14,491 nucleotides of DNA from Gammaproteobacteria bacterium (GTDB taxonomy: Bacteria; Pseudomonadota; Gammaproteobacteria; Pseudomonadales; Porticoccaceae): NCBI GenBank assembly GCA_016708925.1, contig JADJET010000020.1, positions 1 to 14,491 on the forward strand. Reading direction: 5' to 3'. The position numbers and the translations under genes are program-made. Positions 1 through 7,795 of the stretch are shown here, one piece after another. A model generated the notes under the pieces. The model saw nothing but the letters and a program-made list of their open reading frames with translations, had not been told where the DNA came from and ran no database searches. Within the stretch, counting starts at the first letter, position 1. Each line of letters opens with the position of its first letter.

Positions 1-67
1 CATGGGCGAGAGGGCCGCCGCGCTGGAAGGGTAGGATGCCGTCCCTGAGAACACGGGTGACCGCAAC

Positions 68-1282
68 ATGACAGCCAAGCTGTTCGAAGCCGCCCCGGGC
101 ATTACGTCCCACTGTTACATCAAAGGCGTCGATTTCGACACTGCCCAGAAGTCGTTGACCATCGCGGTCGATTTCGTCGCCGGCAGCCGCTTTGCCGTGC
201 CCGGCATCGAGGCGCCACCCGGCCCGACACCGTGACCAAGCGCTATCGGCATCTGAACTTCTTCCAACACGAGTGCCATCTGGAAGTCCGCGTGCCGCGA
301 GTGCGGCTGCCCGACGGCGGCATTCGCCGGGTCGAACCCGACTGGTCCGGCCGGCTGGCCGGCTTCACGCTCCTCTTCGAGGCGCTGATCATGACCCTGT
401 GCCGGGAAATGACCTTCGCGGCCGTGGCCCAGCTGCGGTGAATCTCTCCTGGCATCAGGTGGTGGCCTATCTGCAAGCGCTACGTCGATCTGGGCGTAGC
501 GCAGGCCGACTTCTCCGCCGTCAAGCGTCTGGCGGCGGATGAGTTACTCGAAGGCCCACGGCCACGACTACATCACACGGTCGCCCGATGCTGACGAGCG
601 CCGGGTGCTGTTCGTCACCGGGGGCCGGGGGCTGGGACGATCCGGGCCTTTGCCGCCGACTTTACCGCCCACGGCGGCAATCCTGAGGCCGTGGCGTCCA
701 TTTCCATCGACATATCACCGCCTTCATCAAGGGCGTGACCAAGCATCTGCCCAATGCCCAGATCACCTTCGACAAGTTCCACGTCATCGCCCACGCCAGT
801 ACCGCCGTCGGCAAGACTCGGAGCATCAGACAACGGGCTGGTCCGAGCCTCAAGGGTTGCGCTGAAGCTTCTGAAGGACCGGGCGAGCCTGGCGCCGGCG
901 GCCCGCGTCGACCTCGATACGCTGATCGCCGGTGACGACCAAGCGCACCGCCCCGGGCTTGGCTTCCGAGAGCCGTTGCGCGAGATCCACCGGGCGCAAG
1001 CAGGTCAATGTCGTGCGCCATGCTCCGGCAATGGGCGACCGATGTGATGCGCTCCAGGTCGAGCCGATGAAGGAGGTCGCCAGGATGATCCGCCGTCACA
1101 TCGAGGGCATCGTCACACGGACCCGGACCCGCCAGACCAACGGCTTCCTCGAAGCCATTAACGCCCTCTTCCGGACCGCAAAGCTCAAGGCGCGCGGCTG
1201 GGCAATTTCTCCACCATCCCCACTGGTGGTCTTCCTGCTTGCCGGCAAGCTCGGCTACAAGATCAACCCGCATGCCGCTTAA
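68..1282 (+). pseudogene. ISL3-family transposase, reading frame broken by several indels
   Basis: This encodes a DDE transposase of the ISL3 family, which moves its own insertion sequence. The ATG at 68 opens MTAKLFEAAPGI, and the protein continues in other frames through TKRYRHLNFFQHECHLEVRV (from 235), LLFEALIMTLC, WHQVVA, KRYVDLGVAQADFSAVKRL, AHGHDYI and DADERRVLFVT. All three expected acidic catalytic positions can be seen: Asp in SISID (codon 709-711), Asp in ITFDKFHV (771-773) and Glu in TNGFLEAIN (1151-1153). It ends with INPHAA and TAA at 1280-1282. The span corresponds to about 405 residues, normal for the family. At least eight single-base shifts are needed to read it, for example tcaccgcc near 716, where tcaccggcc is expected. 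The copy is therefore complete in extent but not translatable as given. I typed it as a pseudogene because it is dispensable, although the indels may be sequencing errors. Family assignment is firm; the exact element is not named. Confidence 0.9.
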
Positions 1283-1283
1283 C

Positions 1284-1306
1284 CCACTCGAAATTCAAAA
1301 GACCCG
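1284..1306 (+). repeat. Probable right terminal inverted repeat of the ISL3-type element
   Basis: Directly after the transposase stop codon is an AT-richer block, containing cgaaattcaaaagaccc, in otherwise GC-rich DNA. Read on the other strand it begins gggtcttttgaatt, the position and G-rich outer end expected of an IS terminus. No matching left end is visible in bases 1-67, so the left end may lie outside the window. The exact boundary and any target duplication are inferred, not shown. Confidence 0.45.
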
Positions 1307-1334
1307 CCTGTGTCCATCAACGAAGACCATGGCG

Positions 1335-1364
1335 TTGACAACCGTCAGCACGCCGTTCTAGTGT
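1335..1364 (+). promoter_or_regulatory. Possible sigma70-like promoter for the alcohol dehydrogenase gene
   Basis: A perfect TTGACA (1335-1340) is followed after 18 bp by TAGTGT (1359-1364), a weak -10 with three of six consensus bases. It lies about 50 bp before the dehydrogenase start and about 30 bp beyond the probable IS end. The IS insertion may have left this promoter next to the gene. The weak -10 keeps confidence low. Confidence 0.35.
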
Positions 1365-1402
1365 GGGCCGAACACGCCCGACTAAACGTGCCCCACAATA
1401 AC

Positions 1403-1407
1403 AGGAG
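1403..1407 (+). promoter_or_regulatory. Ribosome binding site that fixes the alcohol dehydrogenase start
   Basis: AGGAG lies 7 nt before position 1415, where the sequence reads agaaagccgccgta. The family N-terminus MKAAVLEAFNKPF would need atgaaagccgccgta, so the start codon appears to have lost its T. This site decides the intended start even though no ATG is present. Confidence 0.6.
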
Positions 1408-1414
1408 CCAACCC

Positions 1415-2455
1415 AGAAAGCCGCCGTACTCGGAAGCCTTCAACAAGCCTTTTGTCATTCACGCGAACTGGCCGGAGCCCAAATGCGGGCCGGAGGACGC
1501 GATCATCAAGGTGGCCGCCAACGGCGTCTGCCGCAGCGACTGGCACGTCTGCGTCGGCGACTGGGGCTGGCTCGGCCTGCAACCCGAACTGCCGCACGTC
1601 ATCGGCCATGAATTCGTCGGCGAAGTGGCGGAAGTCGGCGCCAATGTCAAAAAATTCCGGGTCGGCGACCGCGTCGTGTGTCCGTTCAACCTGGGCTGCG
1701 GCACCTGCGAATACTGCGCCGCCGGCCAGAACACCTGCGCCGAAGGCAATCTGGCCGGTTTCCGCACTTCCGGCGGCTGCGGCGTACGCCCATATCCTGA
1801 AAGCCGATCTCAATCTGATCAATCTGCCGGAATCCGTGCCTTTTACCGACGCCGCCAGCATGGGCTGCCGCTTCATGACCTCCTTTCACGGCATCGTGGA
1901 TCAGGTAAAGGTCGCCGCCGGGGAATGGGTGGCCATCCACGGCTGCGGCGGCATCGGCCTCGCCGCCACCCAGATCGCCAACGCCATGGGCGCCAACGTG
2001 ATCGCGGTGGACATCAATGACAAGTCGCTGGAAGTCGCCCGCAAGATGGGCGCGGTGCACCGTGAACGCCGCCAAGACCAATCCCGCCGAGGCCATCAAG
2101 GAGCTCACCGGCGGCGGCGCCCACGACCCGGTGGATGCCTAGCATTGCCACGACCTGCCTGAACTCGATCAAGCCTGCGCAAACGCGGTCGCCACTTGCA
2201 GATCGGCCTCACGACGCAAGCCGAAAAGGTTTCGTGTCGCTGCCGGTGGACCTGATCGTGGCGATGGAGCTGCAATTCATCGGCACCATCGGCATGCAGC
2301 CGCGCCGCTACAGCGCAATGCTCAACATGGTGGAAAGCGGCAAGCTGCGCCCGGGCGAGATGGTGACCAACGTATTCCCCATCGAGAAAGCGTCCGGCGT
2401 GATCGAGGCGATGGCGAGCTTCGGCACCGTCGGCACCACCGTCATCAAGTGGTAG
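1415..2455 (+). pseudogene. Zinc-dependent alcohol dehydrogenase (MDR family), frame-broken
   Basis: This is a medium-chain, zinc-dependent NAD(P)-linked alcohol dehydrogenase, which oxidises an alcohol or reduces an aldehyde; the substrate cannot be told. Visible motifs, in order, are the catalytic-zinc segment VCRSDWHVC, the GHEFVGEVAEVG block with its zinc-binding His, the four-cysteine structural-zinc lobe within CPFNLGCGTCEYCAAGQNTC, and the dinucleotide-binding GCGGIGLAATQIANAMGA. The C-terminal part runs from LPVDLIVAMELQFIGTIGMQ to VGTTVIKW and the stop at 2453-2455. The span of about 347 residues is the family's usual length. The frame changes near 1415 (lost T in ATG), 1431 (extra G), about 1785, 2060 and several times between 2130 and 2225. 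No segment larger than a base or two seems to be missing. It lies 130 bp downstream of the IS transposase and converges with the oxidoreductase at 2484. Class is confident; physiological role is unknown. Confidence 0.88.
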
Positions 2456-2465
2456 GAATACCGCT

Positions 2466-2508
2466 GTCATTCACCGCTTCCTGTCAGCGCAGGAAGCCGG
2501 TGAATGAC
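2466..2508. terminator. Long hairpin between convergent genes (likely bidirectional terminator or RNA stabiliser)
   Basis: The left arm 2466-2483 pairs with the right arm 2490-2508 over 18 base pairs with one bulged G, closing a 6-nt loop (tcagcg). The loop holds the stop codon of the minus-strand oxidoreductase, so one arm codes for its last residues. It starts 11 bp after the dehydrogenase stop. Neither side has a clear run of T, so a classical intrinsic terminator is not certain. Confidence 0.6.
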
Positions 2509-3524
2509 GCCGGAAGCCGCCGGATATCCTGCACCAGGTCCGGCGGCAGATCCGCCGGCACCGCGGTGGCGACGCTGGCGAAGATGGCATCGGAGGCGCC
2601 ACCAAAGCGTTTTGCGATGGCGGCGGCAATCTCGTCGTGGCGGCCAATCGCCGCAAACAGGTTCACCACGTCATCCGGGATTTCCGCCGCGATCCTGTCC
2701 CACTGCCCGGCCTTGGTCATGCGGTTGAGCTTGGCGCCCAGCTCCTCCAGCCCGTGTTGGGCGAGCACCGGCCAATAGGCGGGCGTGGACGCATAGAACG
2801 CCACCCGATAGCGCACCCACTCGACCATCCTGGCGACGGCTTCGTCATCCGGCCCGGTGGCGATAAAACCGCCACCCGAGATTTCGAAATGTTCCCGCCG
2901 ACGTCCGCCACGCGCCCAGCCGGTGGCGAGTTCCGGCAACACCACCTGCTCCAGATAGGCGCGGGTACAGAACGGATGCAGACGCACGCCGTCGCAGACT
3001 TCGCCGGCCACGCGCAGCATCGCCGGGCCCACGGCAGCGATGGTGACGGCGGGCAGCGGTCCCGGAAAATCCTCGGGAATGAAATTCGGCGTCATCAGTG
3101 TGAAACGGTAATGCTCGCCACGAAACGCCAGCGCGCCTTCACCTTTCCAGCAGGCCCAGATCGCACGCAGCGCCTGTACATATTCGCGCATGCGCGGCGC
3201 CGGCGCCGACCAGGCCACGCTGAAGCGATGCTCGTTGTGGGCCTTGATCTGGCTGCCCAGCCCCAGCACCACGCGCCCGGGCGCCGCCGCCTGCAAGTCC
3301 CAACCCGCGTTGGCGACCACCATGGGACTGCGGGCAAAGGCGATGGCGATGCCGGTGATCAGCTCCACGCGCTCGGTGACGGTAGCCGCCACCGCCAGCG
3401 GCAGGAACGGCTCATGGGCGTTCTCCATGGTCATGATGCCGTCGTAGCCGGCCGCCTCGATGGCGCGCGCCGCTGCCGGCACCTTGCGCAGATTGTCCTG
3501 GGGAATGGTGGTAAAGACTTTCAT
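2484..3524 (-). CDS. LLM-class (F420-type) flavin-dependent oxidoreductase
   Basis: This is a 346-residue luciferase-like monooxygenase-superfamily protein with a TIM-barrel fold, most like the TIGR03617 group annotated as F420-dependent oxidoreductases. The N-terminal YDGIMTMENAHEPFLPLAVA, then ELITGIAIAFARSPMVVAN, GRVVLGLGSQIKAHNEHRF and REYVQALRAIWACW are the usual landmarks of that superfamily, and VTIAAVGPAMLRVAGEVCDG is the mid-barrel block. The start is ATG at 3524, with a good AGGGG ribosome site 7 nt upstream. The frame is intact and of normal length. It is transcribed away from ispB and towards the alcohol dehydrogenase; the long hairpin covers its 3' end. Substrate and reaction are unknown. 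Dependence on F420 rather than FMN is inferred from family naming only; no F420 biosynthesis gene is in the window. Confidence 0.88.
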   Translation of the reverse strand: MKVFTTIPQDNLRKVPAAARAIEAAGYDGIMTMENAHEPFLPLAVAATVTERVELITGIAIAFARSPMVVANAGWDLQAAAPGRVVLGLGSQIKAHNEHRFSVAWSAPAPRMREYVQALRAIWACWKGEGALAFRGEHYRFTLMTPNFIPEDFPGPLPAVTIAAVGPAMLRVAGEVCDGVRLHPFCTRAYLEQVVLPELATGWARGGRRREHFEISGGGFIATGPDDEAVARMVEWVRYRVAFYASTPAYWPVLAQHGLEELGAKLNRMTKAGQWDRIAAEIPDDVVNLFAAIGRHDEIAAAIAKRFGGASDAIFASVATAVPADLPPDLVQDIRRLPASFTGFLR

Positions 3525-3700
3525 GGGAAACCCCTCGCAGCGAAAACAGTGGCAGAAGCTGTCGGATTGCCTGCAACCGACCGGCCCGGATTCCGAAGCT
3601 TACCCCGACCACAGCTCGCCACCCAGTGCGGCCGGGTGTGTCCGGCTGCCGCGCGCGACGAACTTTATTCCCGCCAACGGGGTTTCCGCACCTGGTTTCC

Positions 3701-3729
3701 TTGACAGCCGCCGGAGCCACACCTAGCAT
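3701..3729 (+). promoter_or_regulatory. Sigma70-like promoter of ispB (and probably pgi)
   Basis: A perfect -35 TTGACA (3701-3706) is separated by exactly 17 bp from TAGCAT (3724-3729), which matches four of six -10 bases. The predicted start near 3736 gives a leader of about 26 nt before the ispB ATG at 3762. The rest of the divergent gap (3525-3700) shows no gene or repeat that I can support. Confidence 0.6.
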
Positions 3730-3761
3730 TTCCGCGCCTCCCCGCCGCGCCGTTGTGCTCC

Positions 3762-4724
3762 ATGCTGCCATTTCTGGACGTCGTCAAATCCGACATGGAA
3801 GCGGTCAACCAGCTCATCATCACTGAACTGAATTCCGACGTCGGTCTGGTCGAGGAAATCGGCACCTATCTGATCACGGCGGGCGGCAAGCGCCTGCGCC
3901 CCATCGTGGCCCTGCTGAGCGCCCGCGCCTGCGGTTACGACAGCGACCAGCATGTGTTGCTGGCCACGGTGATCGAACTGATTCACACCGCGACCCTGTT
4001 GCACGACGACGTTGTGGACACCTCGGAGTTGCGCCGCGGCCGCCATACCGCCAACAACCAGTACGGCAATGCGGCGACGGTTCTGGTCGGTGATTTTCTG
4101 TATTCCCGCGCCTTTCAACTCATGGTGCGGATCGGCAACATGGCGGTCATGCGCGTGTTGGCCGATACCACCAACACCATTTCCGAGGGTGAGGTCCAGC
4201 AACTGCTCAATGCCGGCAACGCCCAACTCGACGAGCCGGGATATACCGAAGTGATCCGCAAGAAGACCGCCGAGCTGTTTCAGGCGGCGGCCCAGACCGG
4301 CGCCCTGCTCGCCGGCGCCGACACCACCGTTGTCACGGCGTTGCAAAACTACGGGCATCACCTCGGCATGGCGTTTCAACTGGTGGATGATGCCCTCGAC
4401 TACGGCGGCGACGCCGGGCAACTGGGCAAGAACATCGGCGACGATCTGGCCGAAGGCAAGCTGACGCTGCCCCTGATCCATGCGTTGCGCACCGCGCCGC
4501 ACGCCGACGCCACCCTGATCCGCGACGCCATTGCCAACCGCCAGGGCGCTGCGCTGCCCGAAGTCCTGCGCATCGTCGGCGCCTGTGGCGCGCTCGACTA
4601 CACCCTGACTGTGGCGCGCCAGCAGGCGGGCCGGGCGCGGGCAGCGCTCGCGCCACTGCCGGCATCGCCACAACAACAGGCATTGTGCGAACTCGCGGAA
4701 TTTGCCGCACATCGTGACTTCTGA
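3762..4724 (+). CDS. ispB: All-trans-polyprenyl (octaprenyl-type) diphosphate synthase
   Basis: This enzyme extends farnesyl diphosphate with isopentenyl diphosphate to make the long isoprenoid tail of ubiquinone or menaquinone. The 320-residue protein shows GGKRLRP (residues 41-47), the first aspartate-rich motif DDVVD (82-86) followed by RRGR, and the second aspartate-rich motif DDALD (209-213). The KNIGDDLAEGKLTLPLI block follows at 224-240. These are the substrate and magnesium sites of trans-prenyltransferases, and the length matches IspB. I chose ATG at 3762; a TTG nine bases upstream is also in frame, but the ATG fits family N-termini. No clear Shine-Dalgarno sequence precedes it. A strong promoter candidate lies just upstream and pgi follows after 38 bp, suggesting cotranscription. 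Tail length (C40 or other) cannot be read from the sequence. The common rplU-rpmA neighbours are absent here. Confidence 0.93.
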   Translation: MLPFLDVVKSDMEAVNQLIITELNSDVGLVEEIGTYLITAGGKRLRPIVALLSARACGYDSDQHVLLATVIELIHTATLLHDDVVDTSELRRGRHTANNQYGNAATVLVGDFLYSRAFQLMVRIGNMAVMRVLADTTNTISEGEVQQLLNAGNAQLDEPGYTEVIRKKTAELFQAAAQTGALLAGADTTVVTALQNYGHHLGMAFQLVDDALDYGGDAGQLGKNIGDDLAEGKLTLPLIHALRTAPHADATLIRDAIANRQGAALPEVLRIVGACGALDYTLTVARQQAGRARAALAPLPASPQQQALCELAEFAAHRDF

Positions 4725-4762
4725 GACAGTAGCGCCCCCTGCACCCTGGCGAGCCAAGCACC

Positions 4763-6400
4763 ATGCCCCTGCGACCCGCCATCGACAGCAGCGCCGCCTG
4801 GCGCGCCCTCCACGCACATCGCACAAGCTTTGCCGGCACCACGCTCAACGACCTGTTCGCCGCTGACCCAGCACGCGGCGAGCGCTGCCACGCGACCGCG
4901 GCGGGCATCTACCTCGACTATTCCAAGAACCATTTCACCGACACCACGCTGAGTTTGCTGGAGGAACTCGCCGCCGTCGCCGAACTGCCAGAGCATATCG
5001 TGGCGCTGTTCGCCGGCGCGCCGGTAAACCGCTCCGAACAGCGTGCCGCCCTGCACCCCGCGCTGCGCGGCGCGGCGCCTGATGCCGCCATCGGCCGCGA
5101 GATAGAGCAGAGCCGGACACGGATGCTGGCGCTGGCACAGGCGCTGCGGGCGGGTGAAATTCGCGGCGCTACCGGGCAGGTCATCACCGACCTGGTGCAT
5201 CTCGGTATCGGCGGCTCGGACCTGGGTCCACGCCTGGTGGTCTCGGCCTTTGCCGAACGCCGTGCGCCGTCTCCACGCGTGCATTTCGTGACATCCCTGG
5301 ACAACACCGCGCTCGCCGCCGTCCTGGCGCACTGCGTTCCCGCGACCACCTTGTTTGTACTGGCGTCGAAAAGCTTCTCGACCCTGGAAACCCTGTCGAA
5401 TGCCGACCTGGCACGACGCTGGCTCGGCGCAGCTGGCATTGCCGCGGACCACATCGGCAGGCATTTCGCGGCAATCACCAGCAAGCCTGAACGAGCCAAA
5501 GCCTGGGGCATCGCCGACGACCGCATCCTTACCCTGGGCGAAGGGATCGGCGGCCGCTATTCGCTGTGGTCAGCCATGGGACTGCCGATTGCCGTTGCGC
5601 TCGGACCGGACATCTTTACCGAGCTGCTCGCCGGCGCCAATGCCATGGACCAGCACTTTCGCACGGCATCCTTGCGCACCAATCTGCCGATACTGCATGG
5701 ACTGCTGAGCGTTTGGCAGATCAATTTCTGGCACCACGGCACCCGCGCCGTACTGCCCTATGTGCACGGCCTGCGCCATCTGCCCGATTATTTGCAGCAA
5801 CTGATGATGGAAAGCCTGGGCAAGCGGGTTGCTCAGGACGGCCGCGAACTCACCATCCAGACCGGGGCGATCATTTGGGGCAGCGAGGAGACCAACGGTC
5901 AACACTCCTTTCATCAACTGCTGCTCCAGGGCACGCAAACCGTGCCGGCGGACTTCATCGCCACCGCGATTCCGCACTGTGACGCGGAGCCGCACCGACA
6001 GCTCTACGCCAACTGCCTGGCGCAGAGCCGGGCGCTGATGGTGGGCCAGGATCGCGCCACGCTGGAGAAGGAGTTACTTGCGGCCGGACACTCCGGCGCA
6101 GAGGCCGCTTTTCTGGCTTCCCACCGGGAAGTGCCCGGCGATCGCCCGAGCAACACGCTGGTGCTCGCCGCCCACGCGCCCGCCTGTCTGGGCGCCTTGC
6201 TGGCGCTCTACGAACACAGCGTCTATGTGCAGAGTGTGATCTGGGGTATCAACGCGTTCGACCAGTGGGGCGTCGAATTGGGCAAGCAGGCGGCGAGTGC
6301 GATCGGCGCGGCACTGGTCGGCGCGGACGCGAGCGCCTACGACAGCTCCACCCGCGCCCTCATGGCGCGGTGGAACAGCGCGGGTGCGCGTTCAGACTGA
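4763..6400 (+). CDS. pgi: Glucose-6-phosphate isomerase
   Basis: This enzyme interconverts glucose-6-phosphate and fructose-6-phosphate in the cytoplasm, linking glycolysis and gluconeogenesis with sugar-nucleotide synthesis. The intact 545-residue protein is close to the 549 residues of E. coli Pgi. Landmarks are LVHLGIGGSDLGP (144-156), the phosphate-binding SKSFSTLET (202-210), the family signature EGIGGRYSLWSAMGLP (260-275) and the C-terminal signature WGINAFDQWGVELGK. The segment that normally reads GEPGTNGQH, holding the catalytic Glu, is here GSEETNGQH (373-381); a Glu is present but moved by one or two positions. The gene follows ispB by 38 bp and ends facing manB, with a terminator-like hairpin between them. 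With manB/algC, galU and manC nearby it fits a sugar-phosphate node. Confidence 0.96.
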   Translation: MPLRPAIDSSAAWRALHAHRTSFAGTTLNDLFAADPARGERCHATAAGIYLDYSKNHFTDTTLSLLEELAAVAELPEHIVALFAGAPVNRSEQRAALHPALRGAAPDAAIGREIEQSRTRMLALAQALRAGEIRGATGQVITDLVHLGIGGSDLGPRLVVSAFAERRAPSPRVHFVTSLDNTALAAVLAHCVPATTLFVLASKSFSTLETLSNADLARRWLGAAGIAADHIGRHFAAITSKPERAKAWGIADDRILTLGEGIGGRYSLWSAMGLPIAVALGPDIFTELLAGANAMDQHFRTASLRTNLPILHGLLSVWQINFWHHGTRAVLPYVHGLRHLPDYLQQLMMESLGKRVAQDGRELTIQTGAIIWGSEETNGQHSFHQLLLQGTQTVPADFIATAIPHCDAEPHRQLYANCLAQSRALMVGQDRATLEKELLAAGHSGAEAAFLASHREVPGDRPSNTLVLAAHAPACLGALLALYEHSVYVQSVIWGINAFDQWGVELGKQAASAIGAALVGADASAYDSSTRALMARWNSAGARSD

Positions 6401-6406
6401 TGCGCT

Positions 6407-6437
6407 GTCCGCGCGGCGCGCTAATGGACCGTTTTTT
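6407..6437 (+). terminator. Possible intrinsic terminator after pgi
   Basis: GTCC (6407-6410) pairs with GGAC (6426-6429), enclosing a self-complementary GCGC-rich segment, and is followed within two bases by six T residues (6432-6437). It lies between the convergent pgi and manB stops. The stem is short, so this is moderate evidence. Confidence 0.45.
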
Positions 6438-6439
6438 CC

Positions 6440-7795
6440 TTAGCCACCATCCAGGAACGCCAGCAGCTCGGCGGTTTTTTCCACCATCAGCGCATGATCG
6501 CCGCGACTCTCCACATTCAGGCGCACCAGCGGCTCGGTGTTCGACATGCGCACATTGAAGCGCCAGTCCGCGAAGCTGATGCCGATGCCATCCATGGTAT
6601 CGAGCACGCCGCCTCCGCTCCCGTAGCGACGGGCGATGGCGTCGAGCACCGCCGGCGGATCCGCGACCGGGCGGTTGATTTCGCCGCTCACCGGATAGGC
6701 GCGCTGACGCTCCTCCAACAGTTCGGACAGCGGCTGCCGGCGCCGGGACAACAATTCCACCACCAGCAGCCAGGGAATCATGCCGCTGTCGCAATAGGCG
6801 AAGTCGCGAAAATAATGGTGCGCGCTCATCTCACCGCCGTAGAGAGCGTCGTTATCGCGCATCACCTGTTTGATGAAGGCATGGCCGGTGCGGCTCTGCA
6901 CCGCCCGGCCGCCGAACTGGGCGACGATGTCGGTGGTGTTCCAGATCAGGCGCGGGTCGTGCACGATGGCGCCGCCGCCGTACTTGCGCAGAAAGGCTTC
7001 CGCGAGCAGGCCGACGACGTAATAGCCCTCGACGAAATCGCCACGCTCGTCGAAGAAGAAACAGCGGTCGAAGTCGCCGTCCCAGGCGATCCCCAGATCG
7101 GCGCCGCTCGCGCGCACGACGGCGGCGGTCGCCGCGCGGTTTTCTTCGAGCAGCGGGTTGGGCACGCCGTGGGGAAAGTGACCGTCGGGCGCGTGCTGGA
7201 GCTTGATGAACTCCAGCGGCAGATGCGGCTCCAGCAGATCGATGACGGCGCCGGCACCGCCGTTGCCCGCATTGACCACCACCTTGAGCGGCCGCAGCGC
7301 GGATTTATCCACATAGGACAACAGGTGGTCGATATAGGCGCTCTTGTCAGCGGCATGGCGCAGCGTGCCCTGGCGCGCAGCCGCCGGAAAATCCGCCGCC
7401 TCCGCCAGCGCCTGGATCTCGGGCAGCCCCGCATCGCCGCTGATCGGACGCGCCCCTTCGCGCACGAACTTCATGCCATTGAAGTCCTTGGGATTGTGGC
7501 TGGCGGTCACCACCAAGCCGCCGTCGTAGCCGCCGTGGAAGGTCGCGAAGTAAATTTCCTCGGTACCGCACTGGCCGATATGCACCACATCGCAGCCGGC
7601 ATCGCGAATGCCTGCCACCGCCGCGTCGCACAGCGCCGGGCTGGTCAGGCGGATGTCGTGGCCGACAACAAGGGTGCGCGCGCCCAGATAGACCGCGAAA
7701 GCGCGGCCGATGCGGTAGGCGATCTCTTCGTTCAGCTGCTCGGGAACGCGACCGCGCACATCGTAAGCTTTGAAGCAGGTGAGTGCCGACATCAT
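6440..7795 (-). CDS. manB: Phosphomannomutase/phosphoglucomutase (AlgC/ManB type)
   Basis: This alpha-D-phosphohexomutase moves phosphate between C6 and C1 of mannose or glucose, giving mannose-1-phosphate for GDP-mannose and glucose-1-phosphate for UDP-glucose. The intact 451-residue protein carries the phosphoserine active-site loop TASHNP (97-102), the magnesium loop DGDFDRC (239-245), the sugar-recognition loop GGEMSAHH (320-327) and the C-terminal phosphate-binding RMSNTEPLVRLNVES. These four loops, and a length near the 463 residues of Pseudomonas AlgC, indicate the dual-specificity bacterial type. The start at 7795 (ATG ATG) overlaps the galU stop by 4 bp (ATGA), with AAGGGA upstream inside galU, so translation is probably coupled. 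Dual specificity is inferred from family; names in use include algC, manB and cpsG. Confidence 0.94.
   Translation of the reverse strand: MMSALTCFKAYDVRGRVPEQLNEEIAYRIGRAFAVYLGARTLVVGHDIRLTSPALCDAAVAGIRDAGCDVVHIGQCGTEEIYFATFHGGYDGGLVVTASHNPKDFNGMKFVREGARPISGDAGLPEIQALAEAADFPAAARQGTLRHAADKSAYIDHLLSYVDKSALRPLKVVVNAGNGGAGAVIDLLEPHLPLEFIKLQHAPDGHFPHGVPNPLLEENRAATAAVVRASGADLGIAWDGDFDRCFFFDERGDFVEGYYVVGLLAEAFLRKYGGGAIVHDPRLIWNTTDIVAQFGGRAVQSRTGHAFIKQVMRDNDALYGGEMSAHHYFRDFAYCDSGMIPWLLVVELLSRRRQPLSELLEERQRAYPVSGEINRPVADPPAVLDAIARRYGSGGGVLDTMDGIGISFADWRFNVRMSNTEPLVRLNVESRGDHALMVEKTAELLAFLDGG

Noticed and set aside
1..67. Left inverted repeat of the ISL3 element or a preceding gene
   Set aside because: No match to the probable right end is seen and no convincing coding frame is present; the left end may lie outside the window.
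2637..3704. A 355-codon open frame on the plus strand opposite the LLM oxidoreductase
   Set aside because: Antisense shadow of a well-supported gene; Arg/His/Gly-rich composition with no recognisable motif or ribosome site.
3723..4826. A 367-codon minus-strand frame over ispB, and a 288-codon one over pgi (4598-5464)
   Set aside because: Both are shadows of conserved intact genes with complete active-site motifs on the other strand.
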